Source of the DNA: Nemania diffusa
Lineage: Eukaryota > Ascomycota > Sordariomycetes > Xylariales > Xylariaceae
Length of the DNA stretch: 64,000 nt
Assembly: GCA_038501195.1 (NCBI GenBank)
Contig: JBBPUQ010000009.1
Span: 1,488,001-1,552,000, forward strand
Direction of reading: 5' to 3'
The notes beneath the pieces are model-generated. The model was given only the letters and a program-made list of their open reading frames with translations, had not been told where the DNA came from and ran no database searches. The translations under genes were made by a program, and so were the position numbers. Shown piece after piece: positions 22,151 through 32,174 of the stretch (positions are counted from its first letter, which is position 1; each line of letters starts with the position of its first letter).

Positions 22151-22339
22151 AGGGCGGGGGGGGGGTCGCTAGGGGGTCGCCGAATCCAGTCGCAGATTAG
22201 TCAAGGGAATCCTTTGAAGACAAATCGGAAGCACAATGGAAATCAGCGAGCGGGAGCTCCAGATATTGACTGGGCGGATGAGCCTGTAGAGGAACGGGCG
22301 TCCTGGTTCCGTATGCTTGTGCGCAAGATTTTCCGTTAG
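22151..22339 (+). other. Open frame after the coiled-coil gene, possible gene fragment
   Basis: After the TAA at 22148-22150 the same frame stays open for 62 codons, through a run of ten G, to TAG at 22337-22339. The second half, with APDIDWADEPVEERASWF followed by a basic aromatic end, has the look of a real protein C-terminus. It may be the tail of a host gene cut by insertion of the upstream element, or an extension of the coiled-coil gene. No family recognised. Confidence 0.3.
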
Positions 22340-22743
22340 AAACGACCTACTCTTGTCATATGACGCTACCTAGGAGAGATATTAACGGAGACTGTCTCGC
22401 GTATTCTGCTGCGCTACAGCTTACCGAGTAAATAAATATCCTAGAAAGCTTTGTTGTACATCTAAACATGCACTAAGTAGCGACCCAAGATCAGCCTCTG
22501 ACCTTTCTCACGAATAGTAATTCATCCCCTAACGATAGTTTGACATACACATTAGCAAAGAGTCTTCCACAAATGACCTATGAGTGGTGACATGTACACG
22601 GACCGGCTGCGCCCTCAGCGTAACCACAGCTATTGCACCTAAGCATCTGGCTAGAGGCCATTTAGCTCGCTCTTGTAGATAGAACATGGAATTTGCTTTC
22701 CATGATCCAATCCATCCCAGCCTACGTCATCGTCTTTCTCATT
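22340..22743. other. Convergent intergenic region
   Basis: No gene seen between the fragment ending at 22339 and the stop of the DUF423 gene at 22744. Confidence 0.4.
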
Positions 22744-23546
22744 TTAGAAAGCGAGGGCAGCCCAGCCACCAATGAGACAGAGTCCACCCAGCGGCGTGAC
22801 CGGGCCCAAAAACCGGAAGTGCGCGGGGTCTATCACTAGGGCATATATACTACCACTGAACACTGGATGAGAACCGCGTTAGCCTGGCTGCCGACACCGT
22901 TGAAAGCGAGAGAGTGATAGGAGTTAGAGGGGAGAACGAGAGAGGACGACGACGTACTAGTCATGCCTGCCGTGAACAAGCCGGCCGCCAGCTTGTTTTC
23001 TGGCGCAGCGCGTGTTGCCACGAGTAGGGCAACAGAGTGAATTAGCTATGAGCTTAGGTGTCAGTCGATTTTCGGCTTCATTTAAAAGTGTATTGTATGT
23101 TAAGCTCATGTAGTCAGCATCCCCGCGTCATATTCTCTCGGGGCGCTCGGCCCTCGGACAACACCACCTCATATGTTCAGATTGCATTCTTCCGCTAACC
23201 CTTAATGAAAATGAATCAAACATAAAGTTTCTGGAGAAGAATGTGAATAAGATTGGTGAGAGGGGATATGAGACGAGGTATGGGCAGATGCTGCGTAAGG
23301 TAGGTTGTGTGTGCACTGTACAGCGTCACTGGTACGCACCTGATAATGGGCGGCCGTAGCAAAGCTTGCAATCTTTGCCGGGTCCGTAACAACTTTCTTG
23401 AGCCCGTGGGCGCCGAAAGCGCCAAAGCCGACGGCTGTGGCGCCGTAGATACAGCCTAGTGTCCAGTACATGTTCTTCTTAGCCCTGCTCGATGCTGTTG
23501 ATGGAGACGTTGACGTGGGGATCAGTGGGGCAGATTCATCCGACAT
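22744..23546 (-). CDS. DUF423/TMEM256 family membrane protein
   Basis: Three exons: 23546-23340, 23045-22958 and 22862-22744, giving 137 aa, the usual length. Introns are 294 nt (GTGCGT...CATAG) and 95 nt (GTACGT...CCAG). The N-terminus is Ser/Thr-rich; then come hydrophobic segments with the family signatures YGATAVGFGAFGAHGLKK, HSVALLV, AAGLFTAGMT and, in exon 3, PVTPLGGLCLIGGWAALAF. This family (bacterial YgdD, animal TMEM256) has about four membrane spans and no established biochemical role. The third exon was found by following the frame past GMT; the last exon ends with TAA at 22744-22746. The first intron is long for this window and contains no coding sequence that I can recognise. Confidence 0.9.
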
Positions 23547-24099
23547 TCTCTACGCAAATAAGAATAGAAAGCTTTAACTAGGAAGGATTATGTAGTCGTT
23601 GGTAGGGGATAAAATGCAGGGAGATGGTGATGAGGGTAGGTAGGACGAAGATATAACCAAGGGTTCGGATGTGGCGGTGCTGAGGCTTGCCATTTATGCG
23701 CCACTTTCTCGTTTCCTACACTTATATTGCAGACAGGATAAGAGATCGTTAAGCAGAATATACTTGTGAGGGCTAGCTTGAAATTATGTAGAGAACTAAA
23801 TATTTAGACAGTAGATAATTATTTCCTAAAAAATCCGAAGAGATGGGCTGATAAGACAATCCTACCCACCGACGTTGCATGTGTATAAGATGAGTCCATG
23901 AAGTGGTAATGAACCAAAACACATCGAGGAAAACATTTATGATATATATTCCTTGATGTGGGCCTCCGTATATCCTTCTCACATCATCCATTGTGAAAGA
24001 ATGTAGCAAAAGCAGAAAGGCTGGCTAGGTAGTCTCATCAGAGCTCCATCTCATGCTCAACGAGAATGGACATTTTTAAAAGTAGTAATGTGTTTCTAC
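23547..24099. other. Intergenic region
   Basis: Includes the promoter side of the DUF423 gene. A 78-codon minus-strand frame (24009-23773) is open but shows no domain and is not called. Confidence 0.35.
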
Positions 24100-24228
24100 T
24101 CAGGGCTCTTCAGTTTCTCTCTTCGCTGGAATGACGGCATAGCCCATACCCATAAAGTCATCGTCAAAGAACAGGGCGCGGTGCACTGTTGACATTTGAA
24201 TAATACGCTTACCAGCGGTGTATGCAAC
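24100..24228 (-). pseudogene. Possible C-terminal gene fragment
   Basis: A minus-strand frame from about 24228 to TGA at 24100-24102 reads AGKRIIQMSTVHRALFFDDD and then FMGMGYAVIPAKRETEEP. The biased, patterned composition looks like a true protein terminus, but a stop lies immediately upstream and no preceding exon was found. It may be the leftover of a deleted gene. Family not recognised. Confidence 0.25.
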
Positions 24229-25011
24229 TTAAATATATGTTTCATCTTTATGATGAAGCCCCCCCAAACCCTACATATACGGGACTATCTTCTATGTTCG
24301 AGAGCACAAGTTTCCTTAAACTGTGCTTTACCTGTTGACTAGCTCTATTGGTGCTGGGAGTCTTTCGGCAATTCCATATTTCACTTAATGAACTGTACTT
24401 AAAAGCGGGAGGCGACAAGGCTAGGGAAGGGGGAAAATGAGATAAATCAATCATTACCACCTAAGTACACAAATACATCTGTCTGGCAAAGGATCACTGT
24501 ATATATATTTAATATATGCTTAACATCTTCACAAGCTGTGTTGACTGGCTATTGCCTGTCTTTCCACGAACTTTCAATAAGAAAAAGAATAGAAGATATT
24601 TATGTCATCACTAGATCAAATGGTATTCCTATTATTAGGTAAATATAAACCAAGGTTATGATCAATTATTTTCCTATATTTTTTTTTTAATTAGGTGGGA
24701 TTCTGTATGTCCCTCTAGGTAGCGCATGACGAACCCAATGACCGCATAACCTACTGCTGTGGTAAAATGTCACCCAACGCCCAACCATGCAACCTAGATC
24801 CGGCTCTAAGGAATTACAAGACACCTCGGCCCAGATGCATCTCAGTGGAGCAAAATGTCAGGCCTGATGTTGGCTTTACATAGGACCGGTGCTTTCTATC
24901 AAGAAACGAAGTATTGCTTGCCTCGTAGGGGTTATCCTTGCCCCTTTTGCTAGATTGAACTCTTTTTTGAATGTAGAGAGAACCGACAAACATAGAAATC
25001 TCGTGGGTTGG
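24229..25011. other. Intergenic region downstream of APRT
   Basis: No gene recognised. AT-rich, with a poly-T tract at about 24680. The right end should be the APRT 3' untranslated region. Confidence 0.4.
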
Positions 25012-26208
25012 TTATTCTTCCTCGTTGTGTTCGACGAGGGTTATGATCGGTTTGTCGCCAAGTAGAGATGTGCCTTTTAGGTTGATGATGTCAATCATAA
25101 AGAGATAGCCCATTATATTTGCCTCGGAAAGCTCAACAAGCTTGCCAGCAGCTGCAGCAGTGCCTCCTAGAACTAAAATTAGCATGTGGCACCCCACTGA
25201 AAATCATCCACACGAAATTTCATCAGGCATTTCATCATCAACTGGGTATGATAATAGCTTTTGGATGCTTTAGATGACAAGGGCAGCCCTTCTTGACTAA
25301 GCATACAAGAGCTCGTGACAATTCATAGTGCAACTTGTCTAGACGCCCCGGCCTTGTCTCAACACTATTAAGACTACCACCAAGATGAAAACTTGCTGGT
25401 GCTCAGGGATCGGGCTCAGAAACTTCGGGACAAGGGCTGGACAATGCTGTCGAGGGTCATTGCGGGTAAATTTGTGACAAGATATCGGGTAGGAGTTCCA
25501 CGGCAACGAGGTTACTGAAAAAGGGAACTTTATAAAGGCATAAAATCACCAAATTTGGGAATATTATGGTAGAGTGGAATGGAAGGCAAAAAGAAATATC
25601 ATGGCGAAGGGCTTATTCACGACGAGGTAATGTGTTAGCTTACCGGTTGCGATGATATCGTCCACAATTAAGCACTGTTGCCCAGGCTTAATAGCACTTG
25701 TCTGGACCTGGAACTCATCTTTGCCGTATTCTTTTGTGTATTCGACAGTCCTACAGGCACCGGGCATCTTGCCCTTCTTCCGGACTGGCACAAAAGGGCG
25801 GTTGAGACGCAGGGCAAGCGGAGGTCCAAAGAGGAAACCGCGGGCTTCCAGGCCAATGATGACATCTGGTACCTGGCTGCCGAAACGTTCCTGGATCAGG
25901 AGAACGAGGACATCGAGAAGAGAGGCAAAGGCGACGGGGTTCTGGAATATAGGGAGTATATCGATAAACTTAATACCGGGGATCGGGAAGTCGGGCTCGT
26001 ATCGTAGGTTGTCAATAACGAGCTTCTTGGCCACGGCAAGCTTCTTCTGGTCTTCGGGAGCGAGAGTGCTTATCGGTTGACTGGCGAATTCGGCGGCACC
26101 GGAGGTGGAGGAGGCGGGCTGTCGTCGCGAGGCATCGAGAACAGTGGAAGCGGGGTTGGCGGCCGAAGTCTCAACTTGGTTGCCGTCTGAGAGAACTGGA
26201 GCGCTCAT
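25012..26208 (-). CDS. Adenine phosphoribosyltransferase
   Basis: Exon 1 is 26208-25644 and exon 2 is 25166-25012, giving 239 aa. The enzyme makes AMP from adenine and PRPP in cytosolic purine salvage. Exon 1 carries the core [35 protein letters not shown] and [13 protein letters not shown]; the PRPP-binding loop [19 protein letters not shown] (about residues 182-197) is completed only by splicing, because the 477-nt intron (GTAAGC...TTCTAG) interrupts it. The end, [15 protein letters not shown], is usual. The ATG at 26208 is the only good start: a more upstream frame has no ATG. About 60 Ser/Ala-rich residues precede the catalytic core, longer than yeast Apt1; this may be a targeting or disordered tail. 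It would act on adenine imported by the NCS1 permease at 4-5.7 kb. The intron is the longest of the gene models here. Confidence 0.92.
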
Positions 26209-29200
26209 GCTGAGGAAGAAGGAGGAGGGGGATATTCGCGCGGGTGTGAGGGACGGCGCGGGCAATATCTATCTACCTGGACCGGACGGGTGGCAGAGCA
26301 GAAAATTTTCGGGGGTGTGGCACAAGCAACAATGCGCGCAAGGGGGAGGAGTGAGAAGAGGAATAAGACAAGCCAAGTCGAGTAAGACAACTTAGCTAGG
26401 CAGGCAGATTTGGGTATGTTGACCAGGTCGCGTCTAGGGTGACCAACAGCCGAGCGAGCGAACGCACGCACGTACAGGCACAGGCACAGGCACGTACAGG
26501 CAAGCAGGCAGGCACAGGCACAGGGTAGGTAGGTAGGTAGGCAGTGGGAGGAGTAGGGAGAACAGTGAGAGTAGCGGTGATAGTAGTGGTGGTGGTGAGT
26601 GGTGAGTGGTGGTATGTAGGTAGTAGTGGTGCTAGTGAGTGAAAACGGTAAGAGTCGCCGTGAGTAATAATAGGTAGCAACAGCAGTCTTTCTGCCTGTC
26701 TGTTTGCCTGGGCTGTTGTCTAGTCTGTATGGGTATGTTTCGCGTGGCCTTGTCTGACTGCTGAAACTGGCCAGGGTTTGGGACCAAGATGATGCAGCTT
26801 GTCGAGCCTTGAAAGAGGGGTGGGCAGACAAGGCGAGACCAGACACGCAGAGGCGGGTGCGGAGAGAGCCACGATAAAATTTGAGTATCTAACACGGGCT
26901 AATGACAACTAAAAACGAGAGGAGGACCAATTGAGGGCACCCGACTCGTCGTGGTCGATAAGCAGCGACACGGAAGGTCGAGCGAGCGTGGGTGACAATG
27001 TTGGCGAAGTAGTACATTCATCAATCCAAGGTGGGGGGAGAGGGCGCGGCGGGCAGCACTGGCAGCACTGCGAAGTGGGATGGAGTGAGTCGATGGCCAT
27101 ACCTAGGTATGTAGGCAGGTATCAATTTTTCTTCCCCTCTTCCCACCTTCTCCCACCTCTTCCCTATCATCCCGGTTTGGCGGGGCTCTTGTTTTAGAAA
27201 AAAAAGAAAAATGGATATTGTGTATTTTTACGCGTCTCCGTTTTAGCTGATGGCCGCCCCAGTCTAGCCCGGTTAGGTAAGTGGCTGCATCCTAGCACCG
27301 CATGCTGAATCAGGAAGTTAGCATCCCTGTCCCTGCCGATTGACTCTATAAAGATCAGGCTCCTATTGACACATCGCCAGGGCCCTTCAGGTACGGAGTA
27401 GTAAATGAACCAAGTTAGGTATTTATCCTAATAACAAGGTGAAATATGCTCTTGGCTGCAAGGCCAAGTCGGGCCCATCAAGGTCAGTTACCGTACGTAC
27501 AGGTAGGTACATACATAGTTGTCATATCGGCTGACTACATGTATGTAGGGAGAATCCAAGGTTTTACCGCGGCCATAAACCGTGAGGTGAAGTATTTTCT
27601 ATGCATAGGCACTCTGTAACCATATGTAAGGCGTATGTCTATCTGTAAGGATGGCAAATTGTGGCATCATATAATATACATACATTCATACGCATAGATA
27701 CCTCTGCGTAAATATAGAGGGTAAATACACTATAGTACATCCATACCTATAGGTAGGTAGGCAGGTAGGCATGTAAGTAGTAGGTAGGGCAGGTTGTATG
27801 TATGTACTTAAAGAGCTGGTCGTGATGCCATACTGTACTATGTAAGATACGAGGGCAATATAATAATTATTAGTCCCCACCCCACTTCGATCCCTTTTTT
27901 CCCTCTCGCAAGAAAGGCCACAACCACTCACATCTACCCATTCACCTCGACTCGTCAAGCCTTCAGGGTGACTATCGGTCGTCGGCATGCCAACACGTCT
28001 GCGTATGGCTACAATCAAGACAGATGGCGACCCCTCGTGGGTGCAATTGGTGGATGTTGCAAGGAGATAGCTCTGGCATACCTACTCATCAAGGCTCGCC
28101 CCACCATGTTGCGATGCCACCATGCCAAACGAGATTTAGAAGCCCTGCAGGCCGCCACGCTGTTGTGTGCTCGGCCGCATGGAGGTCCATCACTTTTCAG
28201 TCCGTCGTCCCACTTACCAGTCAAGCTGGTACTGTAGGTATGCGTACATACTTACCTACCTAGTACTGTAGTTTACTGTATGTGTGTATGTATGTACAGT
28301 ATGTATGTAGTGTCTGCGTAGGACTCTGCACCTCCGGGGTCTCTTCGAGGCGATCCGGAAAGGCGGTAAGAGAAGTTGTCAGCGACTTCTATCGGTTTCG
28401 GTACATACTCCCCAGACGTGGTTGCAAAAACCGAGGATGGGGGATGCATGCGGGCCAGTGCAGCAGCAGCGTGCAAGACATTGTGGTGTAGGCAGTGTAG
28501 CGTAGGTAAACTCGATGCCTGTCCAGTAGAGGTACTACATATATGTTGCTATGCAGATGCGATGTGAGCGCTCATGCGATGGCTGGAACTCGACCAGGTC
28601 TGGTCAGGTCATGGTCCGGTAGGTAACACACCGGGAGCCGGTTGTTAGTGTAGGCTGACTTCTCTTCAGTGTAGATAAGTCTATTTCAATCTATCGATTT
28701 CATATACTTTATTCATATACCTTATATAAAGCACAATAAGACTTAATGAGCTTACCAGCTTACATGTATGTTGTGTAGGTACACAAAAAGATAGGTACCT
28801 ACCTACCTACCCATTCCAATAAGTTAGATCGGTGCTACAATAAGGCCGAGTAAGTAGCCTAGGTAGTTATTACCTCCTAGGCAGTCAAACTTCTTATAAG
28901 TATACCTACTTACATACCTCTGCGTAGACACTTAATCCGTATCAAAAACCTCGGTACCGGTGTGACCGACATTTGTGATTGCTAGAGCCCTAAGTGATCC
29001 ATCACCTTTTCTTTCACCACTTCAGGTTTTGAAAAAGAACCAGCGAGCGAATGAGAGCTGCCTATTCTCAGGACAGAACTTGGTGGCTGGGATGATATCA
29101 CCAATAAGGGACAAATACTTATAAGATAGAGATATGTTAGATCAGAATTCCTTGATTGATGATATATCATATATCTACATCTCCATCCGTCTCAAAGACG

Positions 29201-30904
29201 CATAGGTTAGGTAGGTAGATAGCATATGCGTATGTAGGGCTGTAGGTATGATGTATGTAAGCTGCCTGCATGCACATATGAGTTATCAGGCCTCGTTAAA
29301 AGAATGCGCTTCGGGGTAGCTGTACATCTTAGGTACCATACTTACCTATCTACATACAAGAGATAAACCCTACTTACACGAATATGGATGGGTCCCGGAC
29401 GTCGCCCTCTGCCCTCTGCCCTCCATCCATCCTCCATCCTCCGTTTTTCACCCCACATCCCTATCCACTATGGTATCAGTATCGATCAGTTTTCATGTTT
29501 AGCTCACACAGGCAATCCCAACGTGGCACGTTTATAAGCCTGGCTTTTATATTCCTTTACGTCTTGTTATCATCGCCCTAGTTAGAGACTACCCCCAAGG
29601 CTGGAGCATGTTTTCTGACCTGGTTCCGACGGTGCCTCGATGCTACCACTACCGGAAACCGGGCAAGGGCAAGGAAAGTGGCCGACCGAGCAGTAGCTGT
29701 GCTGTATAAGGATACATACCTTATTTAGCGTATGTACATGAACTTGAGCTGGTGGTTTGTCAAGATTCTGGGGACCAGTAGCAATCCTCTACGCTCCACA
29801 GCCCAACAAGACGCGATTCTTTAGGCAGAGTAGGTGCTGCGTTCTCCCTCTCTTCTCCAGCCTGCGACTATTTTTTGGTCCTCCTGCATTACCGATCAAC
29901 CAGGTAGCCGTCTCCTTACGCACTGCAACCACACCACGCCGCTGTTATTACTCATATCTGGGGCCGTTCCCGGTTCTGACCGTTCGGTGCCTTTTTGCAC
30001 CGATATAGGCCTTTTTATGATGGGTTCACTTTTGCATAAGCCATGCTAGCATGGGGTGAGCTCAAGATCAACCAGCCTAATGGCTGATGGTATGACGCCT
30101 TCATCTTTGGCTGAGTATAGTACTGCGTATATCTCTTTACCGCTCATCCGTCCGCATACTTGGTTGCGCTGAGTACGCATACGGCTGCTGACAACCAGTT
30201 TAACTACCGAGACCTAGCCGAGCCTTGAATTCTAAATAACCTATCAAGACTCAGCATGTTTGGCCAACCACTTACGCGGCGACGGGCTGATTATGCGGTG
30301 TCCGTCATTAAACCGATATAGTTCCATTAATAGCTTTAACGGCCCCACGAGACTTAAATAATGCTGGCACCGGCATGCTGTCCCATTTAGTATCTTTCGT
30401 ACCAAGAACACTGTCCGGCAATACCACTATCAACGGCTCGTTCTACCTAGATAGACTGTTTGTTCACGTTGAACGAACGAACAACGACAACTAGCGTTTG
30501 AAGTAGTACACACGATTTAGCCGACATCGGCATCTAAGAACCCTCAACTGTCGGTCGATCTGAGTTTAAATCAACTAAGCTTGTTCGCAAGATGAATAAC
30601 GTCTAGCTTGTATCCACCAAGAAGACTCATCTCACACTTTTGTGGGCCTGCATCTTGTCGATTCAGACCCCCGCAGATTGCGTGACATTCACCGAAATCT
30701 TCAACTTGACGAGAGGCTTCGCTATCTACCTGGAGACGGTTCAGCCCGTATAGTTAGTGCTGCGGCTCTTTATTGACAGGACAGGTTAGTTTACGGGCGC
30801 ACTCTTCGCCTAGATTACTAGGTATGTACATAATATCATCCTGGTACTAGACAAATTAGGCGAACCCGTCTTTACCTGTTCTGTTCACATTATCAGCAGG
30901 GTCC
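26209..30904. other. Long gene-free region with microsatellites
   Basis: The first few hundred bases are the APRT promoter and leader. Between 26460 and 26640 there are CAGGCA, GGTA and GTGGT short repeats. From 27 to 29.4 kb there are many TACCTAC/GTAGGTA and TATG/GTAT clusters. No open frame in this stretch shows a domain or a credible exon chain. Confidence 0.45.
26470..26540. repeat. CAGGCA- and GGTA-type microsatellite upstream of APRT
   Basis: Units of ACAGGC, CAGGCA and then GGTA follow each other, about 260-330 bases upstream of the APRT start, probably in its leader or promoter. Confidence 0.65.
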
Positions 30905-31321
30905 TCACTGACATCTCACCTCTCTTTGAGGCTGGCAAAGAAACCCACTCCCCTCTGTCTCCCTAAATAGTCCTGTCGCATGATGATGTTCTACCCAGAC
31001 AGCATCTGTAAGCTGTCGATCCTCTAGGATATATAAATCTAATTGCCTCATCAGCCCTAAGATCTTGACAGTTCTTGACCGGTAGCCATTAGAGACGGCC
31101 TGAGCGTCACCGACAATATATAATATCTCTCCAAGTCTTTTGGCCAAGGCTACCACTTCGTAAGTAATGGACCCAGCCTGTGCTATAAATTTGAACGCAT
31201 GTGCCACGTCGGTTTGGGGAGGGTAGGACACATACCAATTTGGCGGCCTTGGAGAGGTCAGGCTAAGGCGCTGGAATCCTGTGCCCGGATCTGGGTTGTT
31301 GCAGAAATCTCTAAACTTCAC
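30905..31321 (-). other. Unassigned 138-codon open frame
   Basis: A minus-strand frame open for 138 codons contains FKFIAQAGSITYEVVALAKR and, further on, KILGLMRQLDLYILEDRQLT. Helical, amphipathic composition recalls the N-terminal helical domain of fungal STAND/NLR-like proteins, but no nucleotide-binding domain or continuing exon is found. The frame start is not a good ATG context. It may be a relic or chance. Confidence 0.25.
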
Positions 31322-32174
31322 GCTGCCAACAAATGGGTGTGGTGCTACAACGATACAATGCGAACGATACGAGTTGGGAGTGCCACAGCATCCCCTTCCA
31401 TGGTCTTCGAGGTTTTCTATTCCCTTTCCTTAACGGCGACCTTCACCAGGTATGCAGTATTTCATGCATGCTGCGTCGAAACCTCTCTAAGCACTCCGCT
31501 CTAGTGCAGATGACAACAGGTTTTACGAACCACAGGAAACCATTTTTGACGCTTTTGTTTGGTATCCCATCAACAGCCTCCACGGTGTCTCCCTCCCCCT
31601 CGCTCCTGCTATTGGGTCGCAATCTGGACTAGGTGCGCACACTAATTCCCCTGGCTCGCAAAAATATGCACCGGATCTGCACTCGGGATGCAGATGTCGG
31701 GTTGCCGGCTGCACGCTCCTTAAACTCCCGCCCCGGGTTCGCTAAGGTGCGGTGGGGTGTTTCCGAAAGAACTCTATTATGACCAGGGATATCAATTCTA
31801 TCTATGCCATTCTAAAAAGGGGTATCATCGGTTGTGCATTGGGCATCTCTGCAGCACATCGCAAAACTAAAACAACAATGCCAAAAAAAAACATAAGATA
31901 TCATGACAGCATCCACCTTATCTCGCGCGTCGCGGTAAACAAGACAATGTGAGTCTGTCGCAATCGCCACATGAACTGGGACTGTTTTGGAGGGTTTTCC
32001 TTTTCGACGGGTGATTGACACCGCTCTTGGTTTGATTGGCTAGAGCGGATCGAACGAGATGGCAAGATCACCAGCTGCGATAGGCTAATTCGCCCACGTC
32101 TGGTGGACTACATCGTGCGACTATCAGCCGTCATCTCCATTACTCCGCCGCGACCTATACCTACTCCTTCTTCA
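31322..32174. other. Intergenic region downstream of the membrane-protein gene
   Basis: Nothing recognised; contains the 3' untranslated region of the gene ending at 32175. Confidence 0.4.

Noticed and set aside
26205..26846. 213-codon minus-strand frame upstream of APRT
   Set aside because: Repeat-driven Thr/Cys/Leu/Tyr composition from the CAGGCA and GTGGT microsatellites; no domain and no link in frame with APRT.
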